Source: a virus. Taken from it: a stretch of 64,000 nt of DNA. Both the position numbers and the translations under genes were made by a program. Shown here in pieces: positions 49,563 to 58,069 of this stretch. The notes below the pieces were generated by a model. The model did no database searches, was not told the DNA's origin, and saw only the letters and a program-made list of their open reading frames with translations. The DNA lies in the IMG/VR virus record IMGVR_UViG_3300042402_002841, positions 62,001 to 126,000 of that record; one strand, written 5' to 3'. Each line of letters begins with the position of its first letter. The stretch's first letter is position 1.

Positions 49563-50341
49563 AAAAAGAAAAGATTAAACCAGGACAAATAAGAATTACG
49601 CCATCAGACAACCGCTTGTTGACAATGCCTCCCCATGTGAATGCAATCAACAACCCTCCTTCTTGGTTTTCAAAAATCAGTAAAGAGCGAGGCTCTATTA
49701 GGAGATGCGCTGGAACCATTGACATGTTGTCTGCAGGGATAACAATTCCGTGCTGGACAAATTTTGACTTTAAACTGGATGACAAAACAAAAACATGGGA
49801 GACAAGAGGTTCTAATTTTGGTGGCACGAGAGGCCACCAGGATGTTGGGGCTATAGAACATTTTCCATATCAATCAGTTGGCGAATGTCCAATTTCATCT
49901 ATTAGAAAAGTAGAAAATTCTTTTTATCCGAAATTAATTAATCCATGGAAAATAGAAACAGCACCAGGTTGGTCTATTTTACAGATGCCTATCTATTGGG
50001 AACCAAACGAAAATTACACAATTCTTCCAGCAATTATTCATACAGACTTTTACCACACTGCAAATATAGTTTTGAATTTAACCTCAGATAAGCCGTTTAC
50101 TATCAAATACGGAACTCCTTTGGTACAGATAATTCCGTTTAAAAGAGATTCAGATTTTGAATCTATAATATTTGAAGACGAATCAAATTTTAAATATGTT
50201 GATTCTACTGGTTTTGGTTTTGGTCACATTTTTCCTACAAACGGAACTTCTGGTCCCTATAGGAGAGAAAAAATGCGAATTGACGAAGAATTGGCTAATC
50301 AGAAACAGTCTTTAGTTGACAAGATTTTGAGGAGAAAATAA
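49559..50341 (+). CDS. Unknown protein coupled to the halogenase
   Basis: Coupled to the halogenase by an ATGA overlap, 260 residues. KIKPGQIRITPSDNRLLTMP begins a beta-rich protein with PGWSILQMPIYWEPNENYTI, IIHTDFYHTANIVLN and GTPLVQIIPFKRDSD, a cupin-like or double-psi-like strand order. No family is recognised with confidence. The tight coupling suggests it works with the halogenase or carries its substrate. Confidence 0.65.
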   Translation: MKKEKIKPGQIRITPSDNRLLTMPPHVNAINNPPSWFSKISKERGSIRRCAGTIDMLSAGITIPCWTNFDFKLDDKTKTWETRGSNFGGTRGHQDVGAIEHFPYQSVGECPISSIRKVENSFYPKLINPWKIETAPGWSILQMPIYWEPNENYTILPAIIHTDFYHTANIVLNLTSDKPFTIKYGTPLVQIIPFKRDSDFESIIFEDESNFKYVDSTGFGFGHIFPTNGTSGPYRREKMRIDEELANQKQSLVDKILRRK

Positions 50342-50599
50342 ATGAACACAGAAGACCAACTTGCTGCACTGGAAAGAACAAAGAATCTTATTGAAAAAGA
50401 GTTGTATACGCAGTTAATGTTTTTAGGCATTGACCCTGATTCTTTCTCTACTGACGAATTTGATTCTAATGCTTTTCTTGCATCCGCTCCAGAAAACCCG
50501 ACAAACTTTGAGTGGCTTGCATATCTTGCTATCGCTAGATTTGTCCCCAGACTAAAAACGGCAGAAAGCCAAATCTTGGAGATTTCTAATGAAGTTTGA
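50342..50599 (+). CDS. Small helical protein (paralogue of 46818 gene)
   Basis: The ATG directly follows the previous stop. The 85-residue product reads MNTEDQLAALERTKNLIEKE, then LGIDPDSFSTDEFDSN and ends in a coiled coil (ESQILEISNEV). The IDPDSF segment and layout match the protein at 46818. It overlaps the next gene by 11 bases. Function unknown. Confidence 0.68.
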   Translation: MNTEDQLAALERTKNLIEKELYTQLMFLGIDPDSFSTDEFDSNAFLASAPENPTNFEWLAYLAIARFVPRLKTAESQILEISNEV

Positions 50600-51248
50600 T
50601 GAGGAAACACTTTTACGAAATGTACCAGTAAGCCATTTTGGTGTTTTTTTGCTTTTTAAGGCTATATGGGTAAACGAATCAGAGGACGAGAGCGTCGGCT
50701 CAAGCCGCTGTGACAATCTTGATTATGGCGGTGTTCCTGTTACTCATGGCACCTCTTATCAGGACGAATCATTAAACGCTGGATTGGCTTCCAAGGCTTC
50801 AGAATTCACTCTTGCTGTCACCAATATTAAAAGATACGAGCATGTCATTGAAGCGATACCCAACTATTACATCACCTATATGGAGATTGTGAAAACAGTA
50901 AATGGTGTAGAAATAATTGGAGTGTCCATAGAGGACGACCCAACCCCTCAAATGATGTGGGTGGGAAAGAATTTTCACCAGTTGCTTAAGATTATGCGTG
51001 AGTGGTCATTCATGCTGGACGAGCCTTTCAACTCTGACCATCCAATGGCTGAATACTCAAAGAAGTTCTTTGACCACACTCAACCTCCCCAAAACATCCT
51101 GGACGAGATAGATTCATACCCAGATATGCAGTTGGCTAAATTCTTAAAAGGCCAAGACGACTATCGCAAGATTCCAGAATTCCCAGACATGTCGGAAGAC
51201 ATGAAGCAATGGGTTTTAGAAATAGCAGAACAGCACGGACCTCAATGA
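50589..51248 (+). CDS. Unknown protein in the enzyme cassette
   Basis: 219 residues. PVSHFGVFLLFKAIWVNESE opens the protein; TPQMMWVGKNFHQLLKIMRE and PDMSEDMKQWVLEIAEQHGP close it. No catalytic pattern is recognisable. ATGA overlap with the following membrane protein gene and overlap with the previous gene show a single transcript from the oxygenase to the glycosyltransferase. Confidence 0.65.
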   Translation: MKFDEETLLRNVPVSHFGVFLLFKAIWVNESEDESVGSSRCDNLDYGGVPVTHGTSYQDESLNAGLASKASEFTLAVTNIKRYEHVIEAIPNYYITYMEIVKTVNGVEIIGVSIEDDPTPQMMWVGKNFHQLLKIMREWSFMLDEPFNSDHPMAEYSKKFFDHTQPPQNILDEIDSYPDMQLAKFLKGQDDYRKIPEFPDMSEDMKQWVLEIAEQHGPQ

Positions 51249-51616
51249 CAACTATTGAAGAACAAATGCGAAAATCATTCTTTGACCATTTCTTCAACGG
51301 GGAAGAAGTTGAAATACTTGAAAAGACTCCTAATAACAAAATTATTAGCACCATAAAAACCATGGGTCGTAAAGAATATTGGACCCGAGTAAATCTTATT
51401 GAGGCATATGGGTTCACAATTAGAATTTCTATTATCTTTCCAGGTTTGCTTTTTAACAAATCGTGGTGGTGGCTTTATATTTTTGCAATTATTGCTAGTT
51501 TTCTTTTGATTTGGACATCAACCAAAAAAACTCTGCCAACAATTATTTTATTCAATATGATGTGGATTGTTCTTTCTGTTCTTTTTATCACTAAACACTT
51601 TTGGTGGGGCCAATGA
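51245..51616 (+). CDS. Membrane protein upstream of glycosyltransferase
   Basis: 123 residues: a soluble N-terminal 60 residues, then hydrophobic spans (IRISIIFPGLLF, WWWLYIFAIIASFLLIW, TIILFNMMWIVLSVLFI) consistent with two or three membrane segments. It overlaps the glycosyltransferase start by ATGA. Possibly it anchors the downstream enzyme at the membrane; this is inference. Confidence 0.65.
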   Translation: MTTIEEQMRKSFFDHFFNGEEVEILEKTPNNKIISTIKTMGRKEYWTRVNLIEAYGFTIRISIIFPGLLFNKSWWWLYIFAIIASFLLIWTSTKKTLPTIILFNMMWIVLSVLFITKHFWWGQ

Positions 51617-52680
51617 GATTCCATGTAGTTTCTCTTCCGCATACAAATACAACCAAAGATTTTACGGCTTGTGCCTATACGGAGAAGGTCCGCAAGTTCT
51701 GCATCATGATGAAGAACCTCGGACATACCGTGTATCTATATGCAGGCGAGCATAACGAAGCGCCGTGCGATGAACACATTGTGTGCATTACCGAAGAACA
51801 GCGTCTTGAGGTTGTCGGAAACAATCACTACTCGGCTGCATCCTTTGACTGGAACCTTCCTCACTGGAAATCCTTCAATAGCAATGTCATTAAAGGTATT
51901 CAAGAACGCCTAGAGCACAAAGACTTTATTTGTCTTATTGCTGGTTACGCCTCAAAGCCGATTGCTGACGCATTTCCTAGCGAGTTGAGCGTGGAGTTCG
52001 GAATTGGATATGGCGGTTCCTTCGCCCCCTACAAGGTATTTGAATCCTACGCATGGATGCACTCCTGCTACGGCTCAAAGGTAACCGACCCACATGCTCT
52101 TGATGGCAAGTTCTATGACGCAGTAATACCGAGTTACATAGAAGTAGAAGACTTTCCAACACAATCAGAGCCAGATGATTACTACCTGTACATCGGGCGA
52201 CTAATTGAGCGCAAGGGCTACCAGATAGCCGTAGATGTCTGTAAACATCTGGGTAAACGCTTAATAATCGCAGGTCACGGAACACCACCCGAGTACGGTG
52301 AATATGTCGGTGTTGTAGGAACCGAAGAGCGAGCCAAACTCATGGGTGGAGCAATCGCTACATTTACTCCAACTATCTATGTAGAGCCTTTTGGAACCGT
52401 TGCCGTAGAGGCTATGGCATGCGGGTCACCTGTCATCTCCACGGACTGGGGCGCTTTTACTGAGACCGTAATAGATGGGGTGACTGGCTTTAGGTGTCGT
52501 ACAATGCAAGATTTTGTAGACGCCGCTGAACAAGTCAAAAAACTAGACAGAAACCTTATTGGCGAGTATTCAAAAAAACGCTATGGTCTAGACGCGGTTG
52601 GGTTTATGTATGAAGTTTACTTTACTCGCCTTCAAAGCCTATGGGGTAAAGGTTTTTATGAACTGAGAGAAGTAGAATAG
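51613..52680 (+). CDS. Glycosyltransferase, GT4-like (GT-B fold)
   Basis: The 355-residue product has the GT-B C-terminal half with YIGRLIERKGYQIAVDVCKH, LIIAGHG and the nucleotide-sugar motif EPFGTVAVEAMACGSPVIST, whose E-x7-E binds the donor. ATGA couples it to the membrane protein. Base composition here is slightly more GC-rich than in the neighbouring genes. It could glycosylate fibre threonines in GPT repeats, as known for bacterial collagen-like proteins, or modify host wall polymers. The acceptor is not deducible. Confidence 0.9.
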   Translation: MRFHVVSLPHTNTTKDFTACAYTEKVRKFCIMMKNLGHTVYLYAGEHNEAPCDEHIVCITEEQRLEVVGNNHYSAASFDWNLPHWKSFNSNVIKGIQERLEHKDFICLIAGYASKPIADAFPSELSVEFGIGYGGSFAPYKVFESYAWMHSCYGSKVTDPHALDGKFYDAVIPSYIEVEDFPTQSEPDDYYLYIGRLIERKGYQIAVDVCKHLGKRLIIAGHGTPPEYGEYVGVVGTEERAKLMGGAIATFTPTIYVEPFGTVAVEAMACGSPVISTDWGAFTETVIDGVTGFRCRTMQDFVDAAEQVKKLDRNLIGEYSKKRYGLDAVGFMYEVYFTRLQSLWGKGFYELREVE

Positions 52681-52684
52681 ATAT

Positions 52685-53053
52685 ATGGCTACATTTACAA
52701 AACAAAAATTAAGCGAAGACTCGTCGGGTATAGGGTTTGCCCTTGTTGATGGAGTACCCCTAATTGCCCATACAACTCCTATTTCTTCTTCTATTTTTGA
52801 TGAAGTGTGGCTGTATGTAGCGAATAAAAGTTTTACCAACCCAGGAATTATTCAACTTAACATGACAACAGATGAGAATTTTATAAGCACTTTTGTTCAA
52901 GTTCCAGTATTGTCAGGAATGTTTTTATTAATACCTGGATTAGTTCTAACTGGAAATGGAACAGAAGGTTCCACCGTTACAGTTACAGACATGACTGGTT
53001 TATTTGAAGACGCTTTATCGGTCTATGGGTATGTGAATAGGATTACGCCATGA
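52685..53053 (+). CDS. Small beta-rich virion protein
   Basis: 122 residues. ALVDGVPLIAHTTPISSSIF, then EVWLYVANKSFTNPGIIQLN and LLIPGLVLTGNGTEGSTVTV form a sandwich fold similar in layout to the protein at 44094. It overlaps the next gene by ATGA. A decoration or fibre-tip protein is inferred. Confidence 0.6.
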   Translation: MATFTKQKLSEDSSGIGFALVDGVPLIAHTTPISSSIFDEVWLYVANKSFTNPGIIQLNMTTDENFISTFVQVPVLSGMFLLIPGLVLTGNGTEGSTVTVTDMTGLFEDALSVYGYVNRITP

Positions 53054-53661
53054 CCAGTCGCGACCCTGCTGTTGCAAATGTTGCATCAGATATTTCTAAT
53101 CTCAACAATCGTCTTGGCATTGCGGAATCTTATGTATCCAACAATACATTTACATACAAGGTCGGAGATACTGGACCAGGCGGTGGTATTATTTTCTTTG
53201 TTGATAGATTTAATGAATATGCTGGCTTCACCTATTTGGAAGTAGCACCCTCTAGTACTGAAGTTGCAAGAAGTTGGGCCACTAATATTAATTCAAATCA
53301 GACAACATCTGTCACTGGTGCTGATTCGCGAGCCTTAGGTGGTGGTCATCAAAATACAATAGATATCGTTAATCAGTCTGGTAATGTTGCCGCAACCTGT
53401 GCCGCCGCCTATTGCGCCGACTTAACATCAGGAGGTCAATCCGATTGGTACCTGCCATCACTAGCGGAGTTGGTTCTCATCTATAGGGTTGTTCATTTAG
53501 ATTTAGGTACTGGTAGTTTTTTAAACTCTAACTACTGGGCTTCTACTGAATCCCCTGCTAGTCCAGACGGTGCCGCTGTTGTTGGTTTCATTTCTGGAGG
53601 CGCGGCTATTAACACCGCTAAAAGTACTAGCGCCAGAGTTCGTGCAATAAGAAGATTCTAG
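53050..53661 (+). CDS. C-type-lectin-fold protein (DUF1566/Lcl-like)
   Basis: The 203-residue product has an N-terminal coiled coil (ISNLNNRLGIAESYVSN), GDTGPGGGIIFFVD, then LTSGGQSDWYLPSLAELVLI, YWASTESPASPDGAAVV and a final ARVRAIRRF. This is the DUF1566/Lcl lectin-like fold, used for ligand binding by adhesins and some phage tips. Such folds can be diversified by retroelements, but no reverse transcriptase is in the window. Confidence 0.8.
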   Translation: MTSRDPAVANVASDISNLNNRLGIAESYVSNNTFTYKVGDTGPGGGIIFFVDRFNEYAGFTYLEVAPSSTEVARSWATNINSNQTTSVTGADSRALGGGHQNTIDIVNQSGNVAATCAAAYCADLTSGGQSDWYLPSLAELVLIYRVVHLDLGTGSFLNSNYWASTESPASPDGAAVVGFISGGAAINTAKSTSARVRAIRRF

Positions 53662-53760
53662 TGAATCCAAAATAAAATAGGAGTAATGTTTCAAAACTCT
53701 TTACATCGTTACCCTCGCTTAAATAGTAAAATTATGCTGTAAGTAGCGCTTGGAGTGTAA

Positions 53761-54477
53761 ATGCCTATAAAACTTTTTCAAGACGGTCAGGTGCTTGACG
53801 CAGCAGATGTGAACACCTACTTCATGGACCAGGCTCTTGTTGTCTTTGATGATGTTACCGACAGAACCAACGCTTTTGGTGGTTCGGGTGAACCAGAACT
53901 TAAAGAAGGAAGAATTTCCTTTTTAAAAAGCGACAAAACTCTTTACATATATTTGAATGAAGTTCCAGGGACTGGGTTGCCAGGATGGACTCCTCAGTTG
54001 GCAAACATTGAAGATGGAAGCATCACTTCAGCCAAAATTTTTAACGGCACAATCGTTAATGCCGACATCAGCCCATCTGCCGACATCGCGTTATCAAAAC
54101 TCGCAATTGGCTCTCTGCCGACCGACATTACTATTTCTTCTGCAAACATTGTTAACGGCACGATTGTGGATGCAGACATTAATTCATCAGCCGCAATAGC
54201 GCTTACAAAACTTGGCGTAGGTGCACTGCCTACGGGTATAACTATTGCTTCTGCAAATATTGTTAATGAAACTATTGTCAACGACGACATAAGCCCAACA
54301 GCCGCAATCGCTCAGTCAAAAATTTCTGGCCTTAGCACATCTCTTGCAGCAAAACTTGATGCTACAGCAACCGCTGTAGATTCTGAAAAAATTGATGGTC
54401 GTACAGTTTTTGTGCAAGAAGAAGAACCAACAGCACTTGCAATTGGAGATATCTGGTTTCAAGTAGTAGGACTCTAG
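53761..54477 (+). CDS. Tail fibre protein with repeated segments
   Basis: The 238-residue product begins MPIKLFQDGQVLDAADVNTY, a common fibre N-terminus. Three repeats of about 30 residues follow (GTIVNADISPSADIALSKLA, NGTIVDADINSSAAIALTKL, NETIVNDDISPTAAIAQSKI), giving a beta-roll-like shaft. The 99-base gap upstream has TTTACA at 53700-53705 and TAAAAT at 53727-53732, spaced too widely (21 bases) for a standard promoter. Confidence 0.78.
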   Translation: MPIKLFQDGQVLDAADVNTYFMDQALVVFDDVTDRTNAFGGSGEPELKEGRISFLKSDKTLYIYLNEVPGTGLPGWTPQLANIEDGSITSAKIFNGTIVNADISPSADIALSKLAIGSLPTDITISSANIVNGTIVDADINSSAAIALTKLGVGALPTGITIASANIVNETIVNDDISPTAAIAQSKISGLSTSLAAKLDATATAVDSEKIDGRTVFVQEEEPTALAIGDIWFQVVGL

Positions 54478-54478
54478 A

Positions 54479-55801
54479 ATGTCTATTTTTTGGGGTGATT
54501 GGGATTATCAAAACGATAACCCATCGCTTAACGGAATGCGTGTTGGTAGCACGGTTACATGGTCTGCAGTATCACACACATCCACTTCAGTGACGGCAAC
54601 AGTAAAAATTTACACTGAAAATAGATTTAGATACACTAATGACACTCAAAAACTTAGTTACAACTGGACTACAAACACAAAAACATTTGTAAACAATCAA
54701 GGAACAGACACGAGTGGTGGCGGCGCAGTATTGCGTGACACTCAAGAATGGACATACACATATCCTACTGACTCCTACCACACGAGTCCTGGTACTGCAT
54801 TTTTTAATTCATTTCTTAGTGAAACTACAAATGGTGTTACGCCGTTTGTTTATCATTGGCTTGCCATTCCAGCAAGACCAGCAGACTATCCAACACCCCC
54901 AACGAGTGTTACATCTACTCCAGGAAACGGAATTGTAACGATTGGTTTTGGAGCACCAACAGACAATGGCGGAGTAGCGATTAGTTACTACGAATATAAA
55001 ATAAATGACGATACTGGTTATACAACAATTGAAACAAATCCATTCAATGTTAATGGCTTCAACGGGAATCCGTTAACCGTTAGTATTCGTGCAGTTAACG
55101 GAGCATTCCTTGCTAGTCCAACCGCAAGCGCAACTAGCACTCCTCGCACAGTTCCAGGAGTTCCAACAAATGTTACATCAACCCCATCAAACGGATTATT
55201 GACAATAAGTTATGGTGCTCCAACTTCTGATGGTGGAAATGCTGTTTCTTCTTATCAATTTTCAACAGATGGAACTAACTATTCAACTGTATCAACTAAT
55301 CCATTTACCGTTTCTGGGACAAACGGAACTGCGATTACAGTTAGAGTTCGCGCCGTCAACGCCGCTGGCGCTGGTGCTGCAGCAAGTACAACAAACACTC
55401 CTCGTACCGTTGCTGGTGCACCAACATCTTTTGCTGGCAACAGTTCGGTATTTGGGCAAATTGCACTATCTTGGGGAGCGCCAACTAGTAACGGTGGCGC
55501 AACAATTACTTCCTACATATTGCGTAACGGAAGCACAATCCTTCAAAGCGCTAACTTAACTTCTTTTACTCACACTGGTTTGTTGCCTTACGAAGAATAT
55601 TCATACACGGTAACTGCAGTTAATGCTTCTGGAGAAGGAAACATATCTTCTCTAACAATAAGAACACTAGGTGGAATAGCAAAGGTTTGGAACGGAACAT
55701 CATGGGTAAATGTTCTTCCTAAAATCTGGAATGAAACAGAGTGGGTTGATGCTCAGGCTCGGATGTGGAATGAAACAGAAGAGTGGAAACACGGTATTTA
55801 A
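54479..55801 (+). CDS. Fibronectin type III-containing tail protein
   Basis: The 440-residue product has an N-terminal domain with WGDWDYQNDNPSLNGMRVGS, then three FN3-type repeats (TSVTSTPGNGIVTIGFGAP, TNVTSTPSNGLLTISYGAP, FAGNSSVFGQIALSWGAP) and a terminal tandem of KVWNGTSWVNVLPKIWNETE. The tandem W-N-E/G-T motifs may bind carbohydrate. FN3 repeats are common on virion surfaces as weak wall-binding domains. It starts one base after the fibre stop. Confidence 0.82.
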   Translation: MSIFWGDWDYQNDNPSLNGMRVGSTVTWSAVSHTSTSVTATVKIYTENRFRYTNDTQKLSYNWTTNTKTFVNNQGTDTSGGGAVLRDTQEWTYTYPTDSYHTSPGTAFFNSFLSETTNGVTPFVYHWLAIPARPADYPTPPTSVTSTPGNGIVTIGFGAPTDNGGVAISYYEYKINDDTGYTTIETNPFNVNGFNGNPLTVSIRAVNGAFLASPTASATSTPRTVPGVPTNVTSTPSNGLLTISYGAPTSDGGNAVSSYQFSTDGTNYSTVSTNPFTVSGTNGTAITVRVRAVNAAGAGAAASTTNTPRTVAGAPTSFAGNSSVFGQIALSWGAPTSNGGATITSYILRNGSTILQSANLTSFTHTGLLPYEEYSYTVTAVNASGEGNISSLTIRTLGGIAKVWNGTSWVNVLPKIWNETEWVDAQARMWNETEEWKHGI

Positions 55802-55843
55802 TTTAATTAAACTATTTACGGATACTTGCTGTATATTGTCTAT

Positions 55844-56086
55844 ATGAACCCATGGCAAGAATGGAAAAAAAGAAACGCCGAGCGTCAGTCTCAGGGAAAA
55901 GTTTCTCCAACAGATTTTTTAAATCCCGAGACAGAATATGCACCAGTTGAGGTGATTGGTCGCAGAATAAAAATTTGTGAAGACTGTGACCAATATCTAG
56001 CAACTAAACAATGTAAAGAATGTGGCTGTTTTATGCCGTTAAAAACGCGACTACAGATGGCTTCATGTCCTTTGGGTAAATGGTAA
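55844..56086 (+). CDS. Zinc-ribbon protein
   Basis: 80 residues. A four-cysteine zinc ribbon is clear: RIKICEDCDQY, then KQCKECGCFMPLKTRLQMAS and CPLGKW at the end. The same ribbon occurs in small proteins of T4-like and other myoviruses, where it is of unknown function. The ATG at 55844 is preferred to an upstream in-frame ATG at 55826. An AT-rich stretch precedes it without a clear promoter. Confidence 0.75.
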   Translation: MNPWQEWKKRNAERQSQGKVSPTDFLNPETEYAPVEVIGRRIKICEDCDQYLATKQCKECGCFMPLKTRLQMASCPLGKW

Positions 56087-56092
56087 ATCTTT

Positions 56093-56121
56093 CCCCGTGC
56101 TAAAATTGACTGAGCACGGGG
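56093..56121 (+). promoter_or_regulatory. Hairpin covering a ribosome site, with overlapping extended -10
   Basis: CCCCGTGC (56093-56100) and GCACGGGG (56114-56121) form a perfect eight-base stem with a 13-base loop. The right arm contains the G-run that serves as ribosome site for the TTG start at 56129. The loop and left arm also carry TGCTAAAAT (56098-56106), an extended -10 box. If transcription starts inside the loop, the left arm is lost and the ribosome site is free. Read-through transcripts would fold and mask it. No T-run follows, so it is not a terminator. Confidence 0.5.
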
Positions 56122-56128
56122 GTGTGGT

Positions 56129-57898
56129 TTGTATAGGTCAAGGTTTTATCGGCTATTGGTATTTTCGCCGTTAATACTCTTACTATTTATTTCTTCACCC
56201 GTATCTGCTGAGTCTGGTTTAACAGTAACTGTTTACAACAATTTTGGTTACAACAACGCCCCACCATTACCAAACGAGTCTGGAAGACCAGTGGTTGGAA
56301 CCACGACAGTTTCAAGGGTTGAGCAAAACTTTGACCAAAGTCCGCCGTTCGGAATGTATGAAGACTTCATTGTTCGCTACGAGGGTTATATAACTTCACC
56401 AGTTTCTGGTTCTTTTAGGTTCTGGCCTCAAGGCGATGATGGAACACGACTCTATATAGATGATGTCCTTGTCCAAGATGATTGGCGAGACAAGGGTGGT
56501 GGTGGAACACTGTCAAGTTATGTTGATTTTGAGGCTGGAGTATCTAAGAAATTTGAAATGTGGTTCTATGAAAACGGTGGGGGTGCGTGGACCACGCTTT
56601 ATTGGGACATTGGTCAAGGATGGGAAGTGGTCCCAGATAGTGCTTTTACTCAACAGGTAGCACCAACCACAACCACGACTATCGCTCCGTATCTAAATAA
56701 CCCGCAAAACCTTGTGGTCACATCTACCGATGAAACAAAGGTCTATTTGTCTTGGGATGCTCCAGAACAGTCAAATGCTGATGTTGAAAGATATGCGGTT
56801 TTTTGGTCTTGCGATAATTGGGTATCTGGGTATGCCATACCTTCATTGACAAATTTTGCCATAATTGAAAATTTTGAACCTGAACAATCCTGTCTGTTCA
56901 AAGTAAGAGCAGACAATGACTCAATTCCTGTTTACTCTGGCTGGAGTAATGAAGTTAACGGCATAACATTGCCTACAACTACAACTACAACTACCCTGCC
57001 AGAACCAGAGCCTGTTCCAACAACTATTCCTGTACCCCCCACATTCCCGCCAGTAGATACGGAGGAGCCAGTTGAGACACCCCCGAGCCAAAGTGATACC
57101 GAAGGCGATGAACCCGCCGCCTCGGTACCACAATATGCCGAAGAACAAGAGACACCAACGGAAGAAGAACCAGTAGTTTCAGCAACTGAAGAAGCAGTAG
57201 CAGAGATTGATACAACGGAAGTTTCAGCCGATGATTTAGCAAATGTGGTTTCTGAGATTCTTTCCGACATTGAAAGTCCTGAAGAACTTGGCTCTGTTGT
57301 AAGCGCAATTCTAGATAAGCCTCTTACAGACGAACAGTTTGCATCCGTTATTGACGAGGTTCTATCTGAGCCGCTTTCAACAGAAGAACTTTCTGCTGTT
57401 CTTAATGCAGTTTTTGACGAACCTTTATCAGATGAAAAGTTTGATTCGGTAATTGATGCCGTTCTTGACCAGCCACTTTCTGATGAGCAATTTACTGAAG
57501 TTGTTGGAATCTTGGAAAGCGACACTGTTACTGAAGAGCAAGTCGCCAGTGCAGTTGATGCAGTTTTGGAATTGGGAATCACCGAAGACCAAGCAACAGA
57601 ACTTGCTACAAGTGAAAAGGTTTTGCAGAGCATTGACGGCGAGCAGGCTACTGAAGTTTTTGCCTCCATTGATATTGGAGAAGTAACTGTAGAAGAAGCG
57701 GCTGAAATTGTTAATGCGGTTCAAGAAGCACCTACTGAAGTTAGAGATGCTTTTGAAGAAGAAATCAATGTATTTGAAGGAGCAGTTGACTCCTATGTTC
57801 CGCTTGGCTCTTCAGTTCCAGTTAGCACTCGTCGTGTCATAATTGGTATGAGCGCTGTTGTTCTTTTTAGTGCCCCTGTACCTGTATCTAGGAGATAA
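56129..57898 (+). CDS. Secreted PA14/FN3 surface protein
   Basis: TTG start with GGGGG upstream. The 589-residue product has a signal peptide (LLVFSPLILLLFISSPVSA), a PA14-type lectin domain (about 30-180: MYEDFIVRYEGYITSPVSGS, GDDGTRLYIDDVLVQDDW), an FN3 domain, a Thr/Pro-rich linker, and an acidic region with five 17-18-residue repeats of the LSDEQFxxVIDxVL type. It ends in a hydrophobic segment (RRVIIGMSAVVLFSAPVPV) and two arginines, a likely membrane anchor. It should be exported to the host surface. Superinfection exclusion or adhesion is possible. Confidence 0.8.
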   Translation: MYRSRFYRLLVFSPLILLLFISSPVSAESGLTVTVYNNFGYNNAPPLPNESGRPVVGTTTVSRVEQNFDQSPPFGMYEDFIVRYEGYITSPVSGSFRFWPQGDDGTRLYIDDVLVQDDWRDKGGGGTLSSYVDFEAGVSKKFEMWFYENGGGAWTTLYWDIGQGWEVVPDSAFTQQVAPTTTTTIAPYLNNPQNLVVTSTDETKVYLSWDAPEQSNADVERYAVFWSCDNWVSGYAIPSLTNFAIIENFEPEQSCLFKVRADNDSIPVYSGWSNEVNGITLPTTTTTTTLPEPEPVPTTIPVPPTFPPVDTEEPVETPPSQSDTEGDEPAASVPQYAEEQETPTEEEPVVSATEEAVAEIDTTEVSADDLANVVSEILSDIESPEELGSVVSAILDKPLTDEQFASVIDEVLSEPLSTEELSAVLNAVFDEPLSDEKFDSVIDAVLDQPLSDEQFTEVVGILESDTVTEEQVASAVDAVLELGITEDQATELATSEKVLQSIDGEQATEVFASIDIGEVTVEEAAEIVNAVQEAPTEVRDAFEEEINVFEGAVDSYVPLGSSVPVSTRRVIIGMSAVVLFSAPVPVSRR

Positions 57899-57901
57899 TG
57901 A

Positions 57902-58069
57902 ATGTTTAAAAATTTGAAAGACAATCTCAGCGACTTGGCGTGGACGCTTGGTGGCACTGGTCTTGTATTGATAACCCTGAGTGGTGATACTCAAAAATGG
58001 GGTATATGGATATCTCTTGGCTCTTTAACCGTTTATTTACTTGGAATGTTAATTAAGGATGATGAATAA
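57902..58069 (+). CDS. Small membrane protein (55 residues)
   Basis: MFKNLKDNLSDLAWTLGGTG begins the product. Two short hydrophobic segments (TLGGTGLVLITLSG and GIWISLGSLTVYLLGMLI) are separated by a polar turn. It starts four bases after one surface-protein gene and overlaps the next (TAATG). A holin-like or accessory membrane role is possible, but it could also support secretion of its neighbours. Confidence 0.6.
   Translation: MFKNLKDNLSDLAWTLGGTGLVLITLSGDTQKWGIWISLGSLTVYLLGMLIKDDE

Noticed and set aside
53050-53661. Possible diversity-generating retroelement target
   Set aside because: The lectin-like fold could be a variable protein, but no reverse transcriptase or adenine-rich template repeat was found within the window.
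57902-58069. Calling the 55-residue membrane protein a holin outright
   Set aside because: It lies between two exported-protein genes, not in the lysis pair. Better holin candidates lie at 60111 and 60596.
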